A stretch of 64,000 bases of DNA from Natronosalvus caseinilyticus (GCF_017357105.1 NZ_CP071596.1:744001-808000); one strand, 5' to 3'; shown: positions 51,194 through 61,096, counted from the stretch's first letter. Numbers and translations: made by a program. Notes: a model not told the origin generated them from the sequence alone.

Positions 51194-52867
51194 ATGGTAC
51201 AACCACATCCGTTCGGCGCGTGGTCGCTCCTGCCGCCGTTGCTGGCGATCATGCTCGCCATCCTCACCCGCCGGGCCATGCTCTCGCTGTTTCTCGGCGT
51301 CTGGTCCGGCGGCGTGCTCATCGCCTGGGACAACGCAGAGAGCGCCCTCGACATCGCCGCCGTCCCGTTCGTCGGCGTAATCGAAGCGTTCGGCTGGATC
51401 GTCGCCTCGTTCGGGGACGACACGTTCCACGCCGAGATCATCACGTTCACGTTCCTGCTGGGTGCCGGTATCGCTCTCACGTGGCGAATGGGCGGCTCGA
51501 TCGCTATAGCCCGCGCTGCGACCGATCGGGTCGACTCCCACCGGCGGGTCGGCCTGGCCGCCTGGTTGCTCGGCCTGGTGTGGTTCTTCGACGACTACGC
51601 CAACACGGCCATCGTCGGTTCGGCGGTCAAGGACATCGCCGACGAGATGCGAATGTCCCGGGAGAAACTGGCCTACATCCTCGACTCGACGGCCGCGCCG
51701 GTGGCGACCTTCGGCATCTCGAGCTGGGTCGCCTTCCAGATCAGCCTCATCCAGAACGAGTACCAGAACATCGACGGCGAGACGCCCTCGGCCGTGGCGA
51801 CGTTCCTCTGGTCGATCCCGTTCAACGTCTACTGCCTGCTGGCCCTGTTGATGGTCCTGATCGTCGTCCTCACCCGCCGAGACTTCGGAGAGATGCTCAC
51901 CGCGGAAACGCGCGCCAGGGAGACGGGGAACGTCACGCGCGAGGACGCTACGCCGCTCCAGAGCATGAAGGAGGACCTCGGTGAGCCGGTCGTCGAGGAT
52001 CCCCTGGTGCGAACGTTCGTCGTGCCGGTCGCGGTCCTGGTGATCGTCGTCATGGGAGGGGCGGCGATCACCGGCTTCCAGGCCGCCGGCGTCACGCCCG
52101 CCGAGGCTGCATCTGGCGGCGACGCGCTCATCACCCTCGTGGACAACGTCGACTTCACGGGCGCGCTCGTCTGGGGCTCGTTCGCTATGGTCGCGACCGC
52201 TGTCGCGATGTCGCTGTACTACGGCGTGATGGACCTCGAGGAGTCCATGGAGACCGTCCTGGACGGGTTCGGGATCATGCTCACCGCCGTCAGCATCCTC
52301 GTCCTGGCGTGGTCGATCGGGACCGTCGCGGAGGTGCTCGAGACTGGCCGGTACGTCACCGACATCGCCGCTGGATTCATCACACCGACGCTGCTCCCGG
52401 TTGTCGTGTTGCTGACGACCGCCGTGATCGCCTTCTCGATCGGCACCTCGTGGGGAACGATGGGGATCGTGACGCCGGTCGCCATCCCGCTGGCCTACGA
52501 GGTCGGCAACGGCTCGCCGGAAGTGCTGGCACTCGCCGTCGGAACCGTGTTCTCGGGGGCCATCTTCGGCGATCACTGCTCGCCCATTTCGGACACGACG
52601 ATCCTCTCCTCGACGTTCGCCGGCGCCGACCACATCGACCACGTCAGGACCCAGCTGTACTACGCGGTTACGGTGATCTTCGTCGCACTGATCGTCTACC
52701 TGGCGTACGGTCTGTTCGGCCTCTCGCCGTTCGTCCTGGTGCCCCTCGGCGCGATTCTGCTCGTCGGTCTCGTGTACGCCCTCTCGGAACTCGACGCCGG
52801 CCGTAAGAACATCTCTGCCAAGCCATTCGCCGGAACCCAGCGTCGAGAAGCCCCTGGTGACGACTGA
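51194..52867 (+). CDS. Na+/H+ antiporter NhaC family protein
   Basis: A 557-residue integral membrane protein with about eleven to twelve helices. WFFDDYANTAIVGSAVKDIADEMRMSREKLAYILDSTAAPVA in the first half and IGTSWGTMGIVTPVAIPLAYEVG plus AIFGDHCSPISDTTILSSTFAGADHIDHVRTQLYYA in the second half are the conserved NhaC-family segments with polar and acidic residues in membrane helices. It would export Na+ in exchange for H+, or exchange organic acids, for salt homeostasis. A cytosolic loop and the C-terminal tail are hydrophilic. Confidence 0.92.
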   Translation: MVQPHPFGAWSLLPPLLAIMLAILTRRAMLSLFLGVWSGGVLIAWDNAESALDIAAVPFVGVIEAFGWIVASFGDDTFHAEIITFTFLLGAGIALTWRMGGSIAIARAATDRVDSHRRVGLAAWLLGLVWFFDDYANTAIVGSAVKDIADEMRMSREKLAYILDSTAAPVATFGISSWVAFQISLIQNEYQNIDGETPSAVATFLWSIPFNVYCLLALLMVLIVVLTRRDFGEMLTAETRARETGNVTREDATPLQSMKEDLGEPVVEDPLVRTFVVPVAVLVIVVMGGAAITGFQAAGVTPAEAASGGDALITLVDNVDFTGALVWGSFAMVATAVAMSLYYGVMDLEESMETVLDGFGIMLTAVSILVLAWSIGTVAEVLETGRYVTDIAAGFITPTLLPVVVLLTTAVIAFSIGTSWGTMGIVTPVAIPLAYEVGNGSPEVLALAVGTVFSGAIFGDHCSPISDTTILSSTFAGADHIDHVRTQLYYAVTVIFVALIVYLAYGLFGLSPFVLVPLGAILLVGLVYALSELDAGRKNISAKPFAGTQRREAPGDD

Positions 52868-53000
52868 CGGTTCCGGGCCGCTCGAGTGACGAGTTTGCGG
52901 CTCGCTCTTTCACCCCCAAAGTGGGCGGTCACTCGAGTGAACTCCCGCCACGACCACGGTTCGTCACACCCTTCTTACCGTGTGAACCCGTACCACAAGC

Positions 53001-54092
53001 ATGGGCTTCGGGCCACCAGCGGTTTTCAGCGCAGCCGTCGACGCCCTCAGGCCACCGCCGCGCCTCGTCGACTGGTCGATCTTCGCCATCGTCGTGCTCG
53101 AGGCGGTCTCGGGACTGCTCTCGTTCACCGTCGGCAGGCCGGAGGGGTGGCCGCTCTTCTGGCTCCACCGGATCCTCGGCCTGACACTCGTCGTCTTCCT
53201 GGGGTTCAAACTCGCCAGGGTTCGTCACCGACTGACCGATCGCCGGCTGTGGCGTCGCTCCACCGCCCTGTCGGTACTCACCCTGGTCGCGGTGACGGGC
53301 GCAGTCGGCACGGGTGTCGTCTGGGTGTTCGGCGCGGACGTCCGCATCGCGTACTGGACTCTGCTGAGCGTTCACGTTGGGTTCGGTCTCGCGCTCGTTC
53401 CCCTGATGGCCTGGCACCTCGCGACCCGGTTTCGCCGCCCGCGCCGGCGCGACTTCGACCGTCGCCGGACGACGCTCACCTACGGGGCGTTGCTGCTCGG
53501 CGGGGCCGCCGCCTACCGGGTCCAGGAGACCACCAACCGACTCCTCGAGACTCGTGGCGCCGATCGGCGGTTCACCGGCTCACAGCCGCGACGCGGCGAC
53601 GGGAACGCGAGCTTCCCGGTCACCTCGTGGGCCGCGGACGATCCAGACCCGATCGACCTCGCTGAGTGGACGCTGTCCGTTCAGGGTGAGGTCGAAACGC
53701 CCCTCGAGTACGGCACCGACGAGCTGGTTCCGGACAGCGACGAGGAGGCGCTCCTCGACTGCACGAGTGGCTGGTACACCGTCCAGCGCTGGAACGGCGT
53801 TCGCGTTGGCGACCTGCTCGAGGCGGCAGACGTCGACGCGGACGCCCGATACGTCCGGTTCGTCTCGGTGACCGGCTACCGGTGGTCGCTCCCGATCGAG
53901 GAAGCGCGGGACGCGTTGCTCGCGACGCACGTTGGCGGCGAACCGTTGAGCCACGGGCACGGGGCGCCGATGCGACTCGTGGCGCCCGGTCGTCGCGGCT
54001 TCCAGTGGGTGAAGTGGGTCGAGCGAGTCGAGGTCCGTCGCCGCGGCGATCCAGTCCAGTGGCTCGCGACGCTGGTGAGTGGGTTCGAGTAA
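53001..54092 (+). CDS. Cytochrome-b-like membrane domain fused to a molybdopterin domain
   Basis: A 363-residue two-part protein. The N-terminal four helices (about 24-45, 52-72, 88-110, 117-141) carry histidines H56, H76, H125 and H139, which fit haem-b ligation. A hydrophobic segment (about 160-172) then leads to an oxidoreductase molybdopterin-binding domain (about 205-355): LSVQGEVETPLEYG, LLDCTSGWYTVQRWNGVRVGDLL with the probable Mo-ligand Cys at 254, and VGGEPLSHGHGAPMRLVAPGRRGFQWVKWVERVEV. Likely a membrane-bound sulfite- or sulfoxide-type oxidoreductase; the fused order resembles MsrPQ-like systems but in one chain. Confidence 0.85.
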   Translation: MGFGPPAVFSAAVDALRPPPRLVDWSIFAIVVLEAVSGLLSFTVGRPEGWPLFWLHRILGLTLVVFLGFKLARVRHRLTDRRLWRRSTALSVLTLVAVTGAVGTGVVWVFGADVRIAYWTLLSVHVGFGLALVPLMAWHLATRFRRPRRRDFDRRRTTLTYGALLLGGAAAYRVQETTNRLLETRGADRRFTGSQPRRGDGNASFPVTSWAADDPDPIDLAEWTLSVQGEVETPLEYGTDELVPDSDEEALLDCTSGWYTVQRWNGVRVGDLLEAADVDADARYVRFVSVTGYRWSLPIEEARDALLATHVGGEPLSHGHGAPMRLVAPGRRGFQWVKWVERVEVRRRGDPVQWLATLVSGFE

Positions 54093-54217
54093 GACGTACT
54101 CGAGTGGACGGTTCGAGTGTCGAGTGAGGGGAGTGGGACCGCCGGCCCGCCAGTCTCGACGGTTCAGTGGCGGATTCCTGGCGACGCCTTTTACGGGTCG
54201 GACCCATCAGTCGCCGC

Positions 54218-54892
54218 ATGAGCATCGTAACCGAGTTCACGCTCCCGGCCGAGGCGTTCGCCCTCGAGGATGCGCTCGAGACGGTCCCGGACCTCACGAT
54301 CGAGGCCGAGCGACTCGCCACCCACAGCCGCGAGTGGGTCATGCCGTTCCTGTGGGCGACCGCGGACGACCTCGACGCGGCGGAAGCGGCGATACGGGCC
54401 GATTCCTCGGTTACAGAACTGAATGAGATCAATCGTACCGACGACGTCGGCTACTTCAACGTCCACTGGGCCGAACGCGTCCAGGAACTGATCGACCAGG
54501 TCGTCGACCAACACGGAATCGTCCAGGAAGCAGCAGCGACGAACGGGACCTGGTATCTCAAACTCCAGTTCGTCGGGCAGGGGCGACTCGAGTCGTTCCA
54601 GCACTACTTCGACGAACGGGGCTACTCCTTCGAACTCCAGCGGCTCTACGAGGTGACGGACCCGAAGGAACGCGAGTACGACCTGACGCCCCAGCAACGG
54701 GAGGCGATGATCACCGCGCTCGAGATGGGCTACTTCGCCGTCCCGCGCGAGACGCAGATCGCCGAACTGGCGGACGCCCTCGACATCTCGACGAACGCCG
54801 TCTCACAGCGGCTCCGTCGGGCGACGAACAACCTCACCAGAAATACGCTCACGGTATCCTCGGAGCGGGCGGAGGACCTCGAGCGATCATGA
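54218..54892 (+). CDS. Bacterio-opsin activator (Bat) type HTH-10 regulator
   Basis: A 224-residue regulator. An N-terminal Bat-like sensor domain (about 1-150) is followed by the C-terminal HTH-10 (LTPQQREAMITALEMGYFAVPRETQIAELADALDISTNAVSQRLRRATNNL, read in parts, about 158-210). Such proteins act as one-component transcription activators in haloarchaea. No PAS or GAF domain is present here, so the signal is unknown. The ATG at 54218 is chosen as the Bat-family start. Confidence 0.9.
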   Translation: MSIVTEFTLPAEAFALEDALETVPDLTIEAERLATHSREWVMPFLWATADDLDAAEAAIRADSSVTELNEINRTDDVGYFNVHWAERVQELIDQVVDQHGIVQEAAATNGTWYLKLQFVGQGRLESFQHYFDERGYSFELQRLYEVTDPKEREYDLTPQQREAMITALEMGYFAVPRETQIAELADALDISTNAVSQRLRRATNNLTRNTLTVSSERAEDLERS

Positions 54893-54904
54893 TCCCATCC
54901 TCGG

Positions 54905-54913
54905 GTATATAAG
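54905..54913 (+). promoter_or_regulatory. TATA box of the small zinc-binding protein gene
   Basis: GTATATAAG, close to consensus; transcription predicted near 54935-54940, about 18 nt upstream of the first ATG. Confidence 0.6.
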
Positions 54914-54955
54914 TAGCTTCTAACTCAAAGCAGTTCGGCTTTCCTCGTTCCCGTG

Positions 54956-55219
54956 ATGGAGTATACTATGGCCGAGCCGCCACGGTCGAAGACGAGCGTC
55001 GAGCCCTCCTCGCAGTCCGAACCGCGGCCGAATGGAGTCGACAGATCGGACGAGAGCGAAAGCGACGTCAAAGAAAACGGAAAACGAAAGGTCGCGGCCG
55101 CCTGCCAATCCTGTTCGAACGTCTACGCCGCTCAGTTGTGGCCCGACGGGACGGTACAGCCGATCGGCCGGCGAACGGGCTGTCGATGCGGGTGCAAAGA
55201 GTTCGACGTCATCGAGTGA
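54956..55219 (+). CDS. Small Cys-rich haloarchaeal protein
   Basis: An 87-residue protein: a disordered Ser/Glu/Arg N-terminal half, then CQSC, AAQLWPDGTVQPIGRRTGCRCGCKEF. The CxxC plus CxCxC cluster suggests a zinc ribbon. Start is the first ATG downstream of the promoter; a second ATG at 54968 (MAEPPRSK) is possible. Ends 21 bp before the convergent uvrB. Function unknown. Confidence 0.7.
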   Translation: MEYTMAEPPRSKTSVEPSSQSEPRPNGVDRSDESESDVKENGKRKVAAACQSCSNVYAAQLWPDGTVQPIGRRTGCRCGCKEFDVIE

Positions 55220-55240
55220 GCAGCAGCGAGGGTGGAGCCG

Positions 55241-57295
55241 CTAGAACTCTTCGGCTGGCGGGGCGACACCCTCGTCCTTCCCCTCGAGGTCGAACTCTTC
55301 GCGAACCTCCCGCAACCGATCCCGGATGTCCGCCGCGAGCTCGAACTCGAGATTGCTCGCTGCCTCTTGCATGCGATCCTCAAGTTCGGCGACATAGCGG
55401 GCGGCGTCCTCTTCGTCCTCGAGGTCGGTCCCGGCGACGCTCGAGGTGTCGGTCTTGCTCCCGGGCAGGTTGGTCTCGCCGACTTCCTTCTCGATGGTCA
55501 TCGGCTCGTGGCCGTGTTCTTCGTTGAACTCGCGTTGAATCTCGCGACGGCGCCGCGTCTCCTCGATGGCCGACTCCATCGCGTTCGAGACTTCGTCGGC
55601 GTAGAGCACGACCTCGCCGTTGACGTTGCGGGCCGCCCGCCCCATCGTCTGGACGAGCGTGGTTTCGGATCGGAGGAACCCCTCCTGGTCGGCGTCCAGG
55701 ATCGCCACGAGGGAGACCTCGGGAATGTCCAGGCCCTCCCGCAGGAGGTTGATGCCGACGAGGACGTCGATCTTCCCGAGGCGGAGGGAGCGGACGATCT
55801 CGTGCCGCTCGAGGGTATCCGTCTCGTCGTGCATGTAGGCGACGTCGACGCCCGCCTCCTCGAGGTACTCGGTCAGGTCCTCGGCCATCCGCTTTGTCAG
55901 CGTCGTCACGAGGGTGCGCTCGTCGCGGTCAATGCGGGCGTCGATGCGGTCCATGAGGTCGTCGATCTGGCCGGTCGCGGGGGCCACTTCTACTTCGGGG
56001 TCGACGAGGTAGGTGGGGCGAACGATCTGTTCGACGATCTGGTCGCTCTCCTCGCGCTCGTAGTCGCCCGGCGTCGCGGAGACGTACAGCGTCTTGTCGG
56101 TTCGCTCCTCGAACTCCTCGAACGTGAGCGGGCGGTTGTCGTAGGCGGTCGGGAGCCGAAAGCCGTTCTCGACCAGCGAGTCCTTCCGGGACTTGTCGCC
56201 GGCGTACTGGCCCCGAACCTGGGGCAGGGTGACGTGGGATTCGTCGACCACGGTGAGGAAGTCGTCTGGGAAGTAATCCAGCAGGGTGTAGGGCGTGTCG
56301 CCGGGGTCGCGGTCGTCGAGGTACACCGAATAGTTCTCGATGCCCGAGCAGTAGCCCGTCTCCTCCATCATCTCGAGGTCGAACGTAGTCCGCTCCTCGA
56401 TGCGCTGGGCGGCGAGCAGGTCGCCCTTCCGCTCGAAGTACGAGATCCGCGAGTCCAGGTCGTCCCGAATCTCTTCGACGGCCTGCTCGAGGCGCGTCTC
56501 GGGCATCGAGTAGTGCTCCGCGGGGTGGACGAGGACGGCGGGTTCGGTGCTCTTGACCTCGCCCTCGAGCGGGTCGACTTTGAGCATGCGGTCAATTTCG
56601 TCGCCCCAGAACTCGATGCGGACGGCGTAGCGGCCGTACATTGGAAAAATCTCGATGGTGTCGCCGCGAACCCGGAACGTGCCCTGGGTGAAGTCGACGT
56701 CGTTGCGCTCGTAGTTCAGGTCGACCAGGCGCTTCAACAACTCGTCGCGGCCGATCTCCTCGCCCGTCTCGAGGCGCATTGCCATCTCGACGTAGTTTCG
56801 CGGGTCACCGAGGCCGTAGATGGCCGAGACCGAGGCGACGACGATCACGTCGTCTCGTGTGAGCAGCGAGCGCGTCGCCGAGTGACGGAGGCGGTCGATC
56901 TCGTCGTTGATCGAGGCGTCCTTGTCGATGTAGGTGTCGGTCTGCTCGACGTAGGCCTCGGGCTGGTAGTAGTCGTAGTAGGAGACGAAGTACTCGACGG
57001 CGTTGTCGGGGAACAGGTTCCGGAACTCCTCGTAGAGCTGGGCGGCCAGGGTCTTGTTGTGGGCGATGACCAGCGTCGGCTCCTGGACCTCCTCCATTAC
57101 CCACGAGACGGTGTTGGTCTTCCCTGACCCCGTCACGCCGAGCAGCGTCTGGCGGTCCATGCCGTCGGCGAAGCCCGCCGCCAGCTGGTCGATCGCCTCG
57201 GGCTGGTCGCCCGCGGGTTCGAACGGGGCGTCGACCGCGAACGGTTTCGCGGCCTCGGGTCGATCCGGCTGGAGGGGGCCTCGAGTGTCGCTCAT
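55241..57295 (-). CDS. uvrB: Excinuclease ABC subunit B
   Basis: Damage-verifying helicase-like subunit of nucleotide excision repair. The 684-residue protein has Walker [11 protein letters not shown] near residue 50, the beta-hairpin region [11 protein letters not shown] that threads DNA, motif DESHVTLPQ, motif [17 protein letters not shown] and a C-terminal UVR domain ([25 protein letters not shown]) that binds UvrC. A full-length, canonical UvrB. Acquired from bacteria in the haloarchaeal lineage by general knowledge. Its partner uvrC is 13 kb upstream in coordinates. Confidence 0.97.
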   Translation of the reverse strand: MSDTRGPLQPDRPEAAKPFAVDAPFEPAGDQPEAIDQLAAGFADGMDRQTLLGVTGSGKTNTVSWVMEEVQEPTLVIAHNKTLAAQLYEEFRNLFPDNAVEYFVSYYDYYQPEAYVEQTDTYIDKDASINDEIDRLRHSATRSLLTRDDVIVVASVSAIYGLGDPRNYVEMAMRLETGEEIGRDELLKRLVDLNYERNDVDFTQGTFRVRGDTIEIFPMYGRYAVRIEFWGDEIDRMLKVDPLEGEVKSTEPAVLVHPAEHYSMPETRLEQAVEEIRDDLDSRISYFERKGDLLAAQRIEERTTFDLEMMEETGYCSGIENYSVYLDDRDPGDTPYTLLDYFPDDFLTVVDESHVTLPQVRGQYAGDKSRKDSLVENGFRLPTAYDNRPLTFEEFEERTDKTLYVSATPGDYEREESDQIVEQIVRPTYLVDPEVEVAPATGQIDDLMDRIDARIDRDERTLVTTLTKRMAEDLTEYLEEAGVDVAYMHDETDTLERHEIVRSLRLGKIDVLVGINLLREGLDIPEVSLVAILDADQEGFLRSETTLVQTMGRAARNVNGEVVLYADEVSNAMESAIEETRRRREIQREFNEEHGHEPMTIEKEVGETNLPGSKTDTSSVAGTDLEDEEDAARYVAELEDRMQEAASNLEFELAADIRDRLREVREEFDLEGKDEGVAPPAEEF

Positions 57296-57425
57296 CGTAT
57301 CCGTGACCAGGGGCTCGGGCTACGTAAGCCGCTCGTCTGACGGCCACGGCTGGCTGGTCCGCTGACCGAGGCCGACGCGCATATGCCGCCCCCACGTCTT
57401 TGACGCCGGTCGTCGTCGAGAGCGT

Positions 57426-57707
57426 ATGTCCAGTTCCAGCGGAGACGCCGACTTACAGCAGGCTCGAGCCGACCTCGAGCTGGCGACCGAGACCGCCGGC
57501 GACGACGTGCGGGACGTAATCCGGGATACGGCGGCCGCTTTCGCCGAAATCGCCGCCAGCGAGAGCGAGGCCGACCACGCCGCCTTCGACGAGCACCTCA
57601 ACGCGCTCAGGCAGGCACGACGCGAGTCCGACGCCGAGACGGCAGATCGACTCGAGGACGCCATCGAACACGCCGAGAGCTATCGCCAGCGCCTCGAGCA
57701 AGCGTGA
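57426..57707 (+). CDS. Small helical (coiled-coil) haloarchaeal protein
   Basis: A 93-residue, very acidic all-helical protein (DLQQARADLELATETAGDDVRDVIRDTAAAFAEI, then EHLNALRQARRESDAETADRLEDAIEHAESYRQRLEQA). Heptad-like spacing suggests a helical hairpin. Conserved in haloarchaea as far as I recall, function unknown. Confidence 0.72.
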   Translation: MSSSSGDADLQQARADLELATETAGDDVRDVIRDTAAAFAEIAASESEADHAAFDEHLNALRQARRESDAETADRLEDAIEHAESYRQRLEQA

Positions 57708-57812
57708 GTCTTCTCGAGAATCGGTCCTCGAGGATCGGTTTTTGGAACGGTAGGGCAGCCATACGAGGGTAACGGACCCATAACAATACCCTCGTGGTCC
57801 CCTTCAACGCGT

Positions 57813-59168
57813 ATGCAATCGGCTGCGCACGACCATCCACGCGGGGCGCGAGAACGCGTCATCGTCCCCGGTATCACGGCCCCCAGCACCGTCGCCTGCC
57901 TGCGGTCGCTCGGTCCGCGCGGGATCTACACCATCGTCGGCTCCGAGGATCGGACGACGCCCGGCTCCGTCTCGAGGCACTGCGATCGATTCGTCACGCT
58001 CCCCGACCCAAGATCGGACCTCGAGGCCTACGGGGACGTCCTCCTCTCGCTCGCCGAACGCCCCGGCGTCGAGACGATCATTCCCGTCCGCGAGGAGGAC
58101 ATCTACACGCTCGCGGCGAATAAGGACGCCTTCGCCGAGTACGTCGCGACGCCGTGGCCGGACTTCGAGACCCTGCGGCAGGTGCAAGACCGGGTCGAAC
58201 TCTTCGCGGCTGCCGAGCGCGCCGGCGTCGAGACGCCCGAGACGACCCTGCTCGACGAGTGGGACGACTGGTCGCGCGAGACGATCATCAAGCCTCGCTA
58301 CACCGTCGCCGCCCCCGAGTACCTCGGTCACGACGCCGGGCTCAGCGACATCGGCTCGACCGTCTACCACGAACCCGGCACCCCGCCCGCGGTCGAATCG
58401 TCGCTCAACGAGTGGGGTCACGTCCCCATCGTCCAGGAGTACGTCCCCGACTCCCGGGAGTACGGCTTCTTCGCGCTGTACGACGAGGGGGAGGCGGTCG
58501 CCACCTTCCAGCACTGCCAGAAACGGGGTTACAAGTACAGTGGTGGGCCGAGTGCCTACCGAGAGTCGACCGACATCCCCGAACTCGAGGCCGCCGGTCT
58601 CGCGCTGCTGGACGAACTCGAGTGGCACGGCCTGGCGATGGTCGAGTTCCTGCGCAATCCCGAGACGGGGTCGTTCGAACTGATGGAGATCAACCCGCGG
58701 TTCTGGTCGTCGCTCCCGTTCTCCGTCCGTGCTGGGGCCGACTTCCCCTACTACTACTGGCAACTCGCGCGTGGCGAACCGATCAGCCAGCCCGACTACG
58801 AGGTCGGCATCGGCGGCCACCTGCTCCGAGGCGAACTCTGTCACCTCCACAGCATCCTGGCCGAGGACTACCCGCTGGTCGAACGTCCCTCGTTTCTCTC
58901 CGCCGTCAGCGACGTCGCCACGTCGATTGTTCGAGAGCCCCGGTTCGACTACGCCGTCGCGGACGACCCCGTCCCGTTCGTCCAGGACGGCTGGAATTTC
59001 GTCCGTTCGGCCGCCCGCGAGCAACTCAGCGCCGTTCGAGCGGGCGGTGAAGCCGACGAATCGTCGCCGGCCGTCGGCTCGCCAGCGCTCGCCGAGCAAG
59101 AGCCCACGCCGAAGCCGGCGACGGCCGACCTCGAGGCGCTCGAGGACCAGCGCGGTCGGACGAACTGA
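57813..59168 (+). CDS. ATP-grasp carboxylate-amine ligase family protein
   Basis: A 451-residue protein of the ATP-grasp superfamily. RVIVPGITAPSTVACLRSLG is the pre-ATP domain; IIPVREEDIYTLAANKDAFAEYVATPWPDFETLRQVQDRVE, TIIKPRYTVAAPEYLG, and FLRNPETGSFELMEINPRFWSSLPFSVRAGADFPYYY contain the ATP- and Mg2+-binding Lys, Glu and Asn residues. It resembles archaeal carboxylate-amine ligases that modify peptides or membrane glycoconjugates. The Pro/Glu/Ala tail is low complexity. Substrate unknown. A strong hairpin follows the stop. Confidence 0.87.
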   Translation: MQSAAHDHPRGARERVIVPGITAPSTVACLRSLGPRGIYTIVGSEDRTTPGSVSRHCDRFVTLPDPRSDLEAYGDVLLSLAERPGVETIIPVREEDIYTLAANKDAFAEYVATPWPDFETLRQVQDRVELFAAAERAGVETPETTLLDEWDDWSRETIIKPRYTVAAPEYLGHDAGLSDIGSTVYHEPGTPPAVESSLNEWGHVPIVQEYVPDSREYGFFALYDEGEAVATFQHCQKRGYKYSGGPSAYRESTDIPELEAAGLALLDELEWHGLAMVEFLRNPETGSFELMEINPRFWSSLPFSVRAGADFPYYYWQLARGEPISQPDYEVGIGGHLLRGELCHLHSILAEDYPLVERPSFLSAVSDVATSIVREPRFDYAVADDPVPFVQDGWNFVRSAAREQLSAVRAGGEADESSPAVGSPALAEQEPTPKPATADLEALEDQRGRTN

Positions 59169-59192
59169 CGCCGAGTCGTTGCTACTCGGCGT
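59168..59192. terminator. Hairpin between convergent ATP-grasp and orc genes
   Basis: ACGCCGAGT pairs perfectly with ACTCGGCGT across a 7-nt loop. It starts exactly at the end of the ATP-grasp stop codon and is followed by GATAAATCG. It may end transcription or protect 3' ends of the + transcript. Confidence 0.5.
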
Positions 59193-59293
59193 CGGACGAT
59201 AAATCGGCACCGAGCGGGTGGCTCACCGTTTGAGTGGACGAGGCAGTGGGTGGCACACGCTAGTGGGGGGTGGACGAATCGGCGACCGGCGGC

Positions 59294-60424
59294 TCACTCG
59301 AGTCGCTCCCGAATCGCCTCGGGTTCGTACGAGAGCGTCAGCGACCGCGACCGTCCGCGTCCGTCGATCTCGGCGTACTCGGCGTCGATCAGGCCGAGCT
59401 GGTCGAGCTTGTTGACGATTTCCGAATAGCGGGTGTAGCCGAGGTCGGTCTCCTCGCTGAACCGCTCGTACACCTCGCCGGCCTGCGCGCCGTCGTGGTC
59501 GACGAGTACCTCGAGGAGGGCTCGCTCGTTCTCGCTCAGGCTGTTGAGGCTCCTGGAGAGGTTGATGTACTTCGACGTCTCGTAGGCCTTCTCGACGTCC
59601 TCGAGTTCGACGGTTCGGCTCGCGCGCATCTCGGCGTTGAGTCCGGCCCGTCTGAGGAGGTCGATTCCCACCCGGAGATCGCCACTTTTGGCCGTGAGCG
59701 AGCCGACCTGCTCCAGGACATCTGTGGCGACGACGCCGTCGTGGAACCCGCGGGTGACGCGCTCGTGGAGGATGTCGACGATTTCCGGTTGATCGTACAC
59801 CGGGAAGTAGACGTCCTCGGGCCGGAAGACGCTCTGGACGCGAGTGTCGAGGGCGTCGATCACCTCGAGTGCCGGGTCCGAGGAGACGACAATGACGCCG
59901 ATCTTCGCCCCCGGGTGTTCCTCGTGAGCGCGAAGCAGCGAGTAGAGCGTATCTGACGCCTCGTTCTCGTAGAAGAGGTAGTTGACGTCGTCGAGCGCGA
60001 CGACGAGCACGCGGTCGTCCTCGACGAGTTTCTCGGCGATCTGGCCGAAGAGCTTCTTGAAGGAGATGCCCGACGACGGGGGTTCGTAGTCGAAACAGCC
60101 CTCGAACAGCCGCGAGAAGACCGAGTATCGCGTCGAGTTGACCTGACAGTTGACCCGGATCGTCTGGACGTCCCGGGTCTGGGCGCCGACCTCGTCGTAC
60201 AGCTTCTGGATCGCCGTCGTCTTCCCCGTTCCCGGCGGTCCGCGGACCATCACGTTGAGCGGGCGCGAGCCCCGGACCGCGGGTCGCAGCGCGTACGTGA
60301 GACTCTGCATCTGCGAATCGCGGTGGCGGAACGTCTCGGGGACGTAATCGATCTCGAAGACGTGCTCGTTCCTGAACACGGATTCGTCCCACGACAACAT
60401 CCCCTCCTCGGGGTCGCCAGTCAT
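59294..60424 (-). CDS. Orc1/Cdc6-family replication initiator
   Basis: AAA+ origin-binding protein of 376 residues. Walker A GPPGTGKT is at residues 62-69; Walker B reads VVALDDVNYLF with DD instead of the usual DE; sensor 1 is VIVVSSD; a C-terminal winged helix (LSENERALLEVLVDHDGAQAGEVYERF, about 285-376) binds origin DNA. The ATG at 60424 starts MTGDPEEGMLSWDESVFRNE. The region upstream (to the divergent small membrane gene) contains no clear G-string ORB, so this looks like a secondary Orc family member, not one at an origin. Confidence 0.92.
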   Translation of the reverse strand: MTGDPEEGMLSWDESVFRNEHVFEIDYVPETFRHRDSQMQSLTYALRPAVRGSRPLNVMVRGPPGTGKTTAIQKLYDEVGAQTRDVQTIRVNCQVNSTRYSVFSRLFEGCFDYEPPSSGISFKKLFGQIAEKLVEDDRVLVVALDDVNYLFYENEASDTLYSLLRAHEEHPGAKIGVIVVSSDPALEVIDALDTRVQSVFRPEDVYFPVYDQPEIVDILHERVTRGFHDGVVATDVLEQVGSLTAKSGDLRVGIDLLRRAGLNAEMRASRTVELEDVEKAYETSKYINLSRSLNSLSENERALLEVLVDHDGAQAGEVYERFSEETDLGYTRYSEIVNKLDQLGLIDAEYAEIDGRGRSRSLTLSYEPEAIRERLE

Positions 60425-60551
60425 CACTTTCACCACGCCCTCGAAGCTACTTAGTTGTTTGCGGTCGTTTTCGGCGTGAAGCCGGGTCCTCACCGCTCGA
60501 GACAGCCGAAACGGGAAATTGGTGCGCGAGCGCCGACACAGCGTCCGCGAC

Positions 60552-60559
60552 TTTATATA
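60552..60559 (+). promoter_or_regulatory. TATA box of the four-helix membrane protein gene
   Basis: TTTATATA about 28 bp upstream of the ATG at 60584: a leaderless promoter that fixes the start. Confidence 0.65.
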
Positions 60560-60583
60560 CGAAGCCGGGGCCAGAACGGATCG

Positions 60584-61030
60584 ATGGTCGACGTACCTGC
60601 GGACGGAAACGAGCGTCTGGCCGCCCTCGGCGGCGTATGCCTCGTCGTCAGCGCGTTCCTGCCTTGGGCCAGCATCGACGTGTTCGACATATCGACGACG
60701 ACGAACGGATTCACCGGCATGGGCTACGCCGTTCCAGTCGCCGGCTTCGTTGCCCTCGGACTGGTAACCCTGCGCGAGTGGACCGCGTTCGGGGCCAAGG
60801 TGACCGCGGCCGTGGGCGTCCTGACGCTCCTGTCGCTGGGCGTGATTTACACCTCCCTCGAGAACGTCTTCGCCGTCGGCTACCCCGCCCACTACGTCAC
60901 CGTCTCGCCGGAACCCGGCCTCTACGTCGCCGCCTTCGCCAGCGCCCTCGTCGCCGTCGCGGGGTATCGGGGGATGCAGGCGGCCGCCACCGAGACCGCG
61001 GCTCGACCCTCGAACGAGCCTCGCGGATGA
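60584..61030 (+). CDS. Four-helix membrane protein
   Basis: A 148-residue protein with helices near residues 12-30, 45-63, 68-90 and 108-128 (AALGGVCLVVSAFLPW, GYAVPVAGFVALGLVTL, VTAAVGVLTLLSLGVIY, GLYVAAFASALVAVAGY) and an Ala/Glu/Arg-rich tail. Divergent from the orc gene. No family or function known to me. Confidence 0.75.
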   Translation: MVDVPADGNERLAALGGVCLVVSAFLPWASIDVFDISTTTNGFTGMGYAVPVAGFVALGLVTLREWTAFGAKVTAAVGVLTLLSLGVIYTSLENVFAVGYPAHYVTVSPEPGLYVAAFASALVAVAGYRGMQAAATETAARPSNEPRG

Positions 61031-61096
61031 CCCGACCTCGTGGTCGCTCTCCGACGATGTTCACTCTCCGATTCCGTGATCACCCTCTGACCGCGG

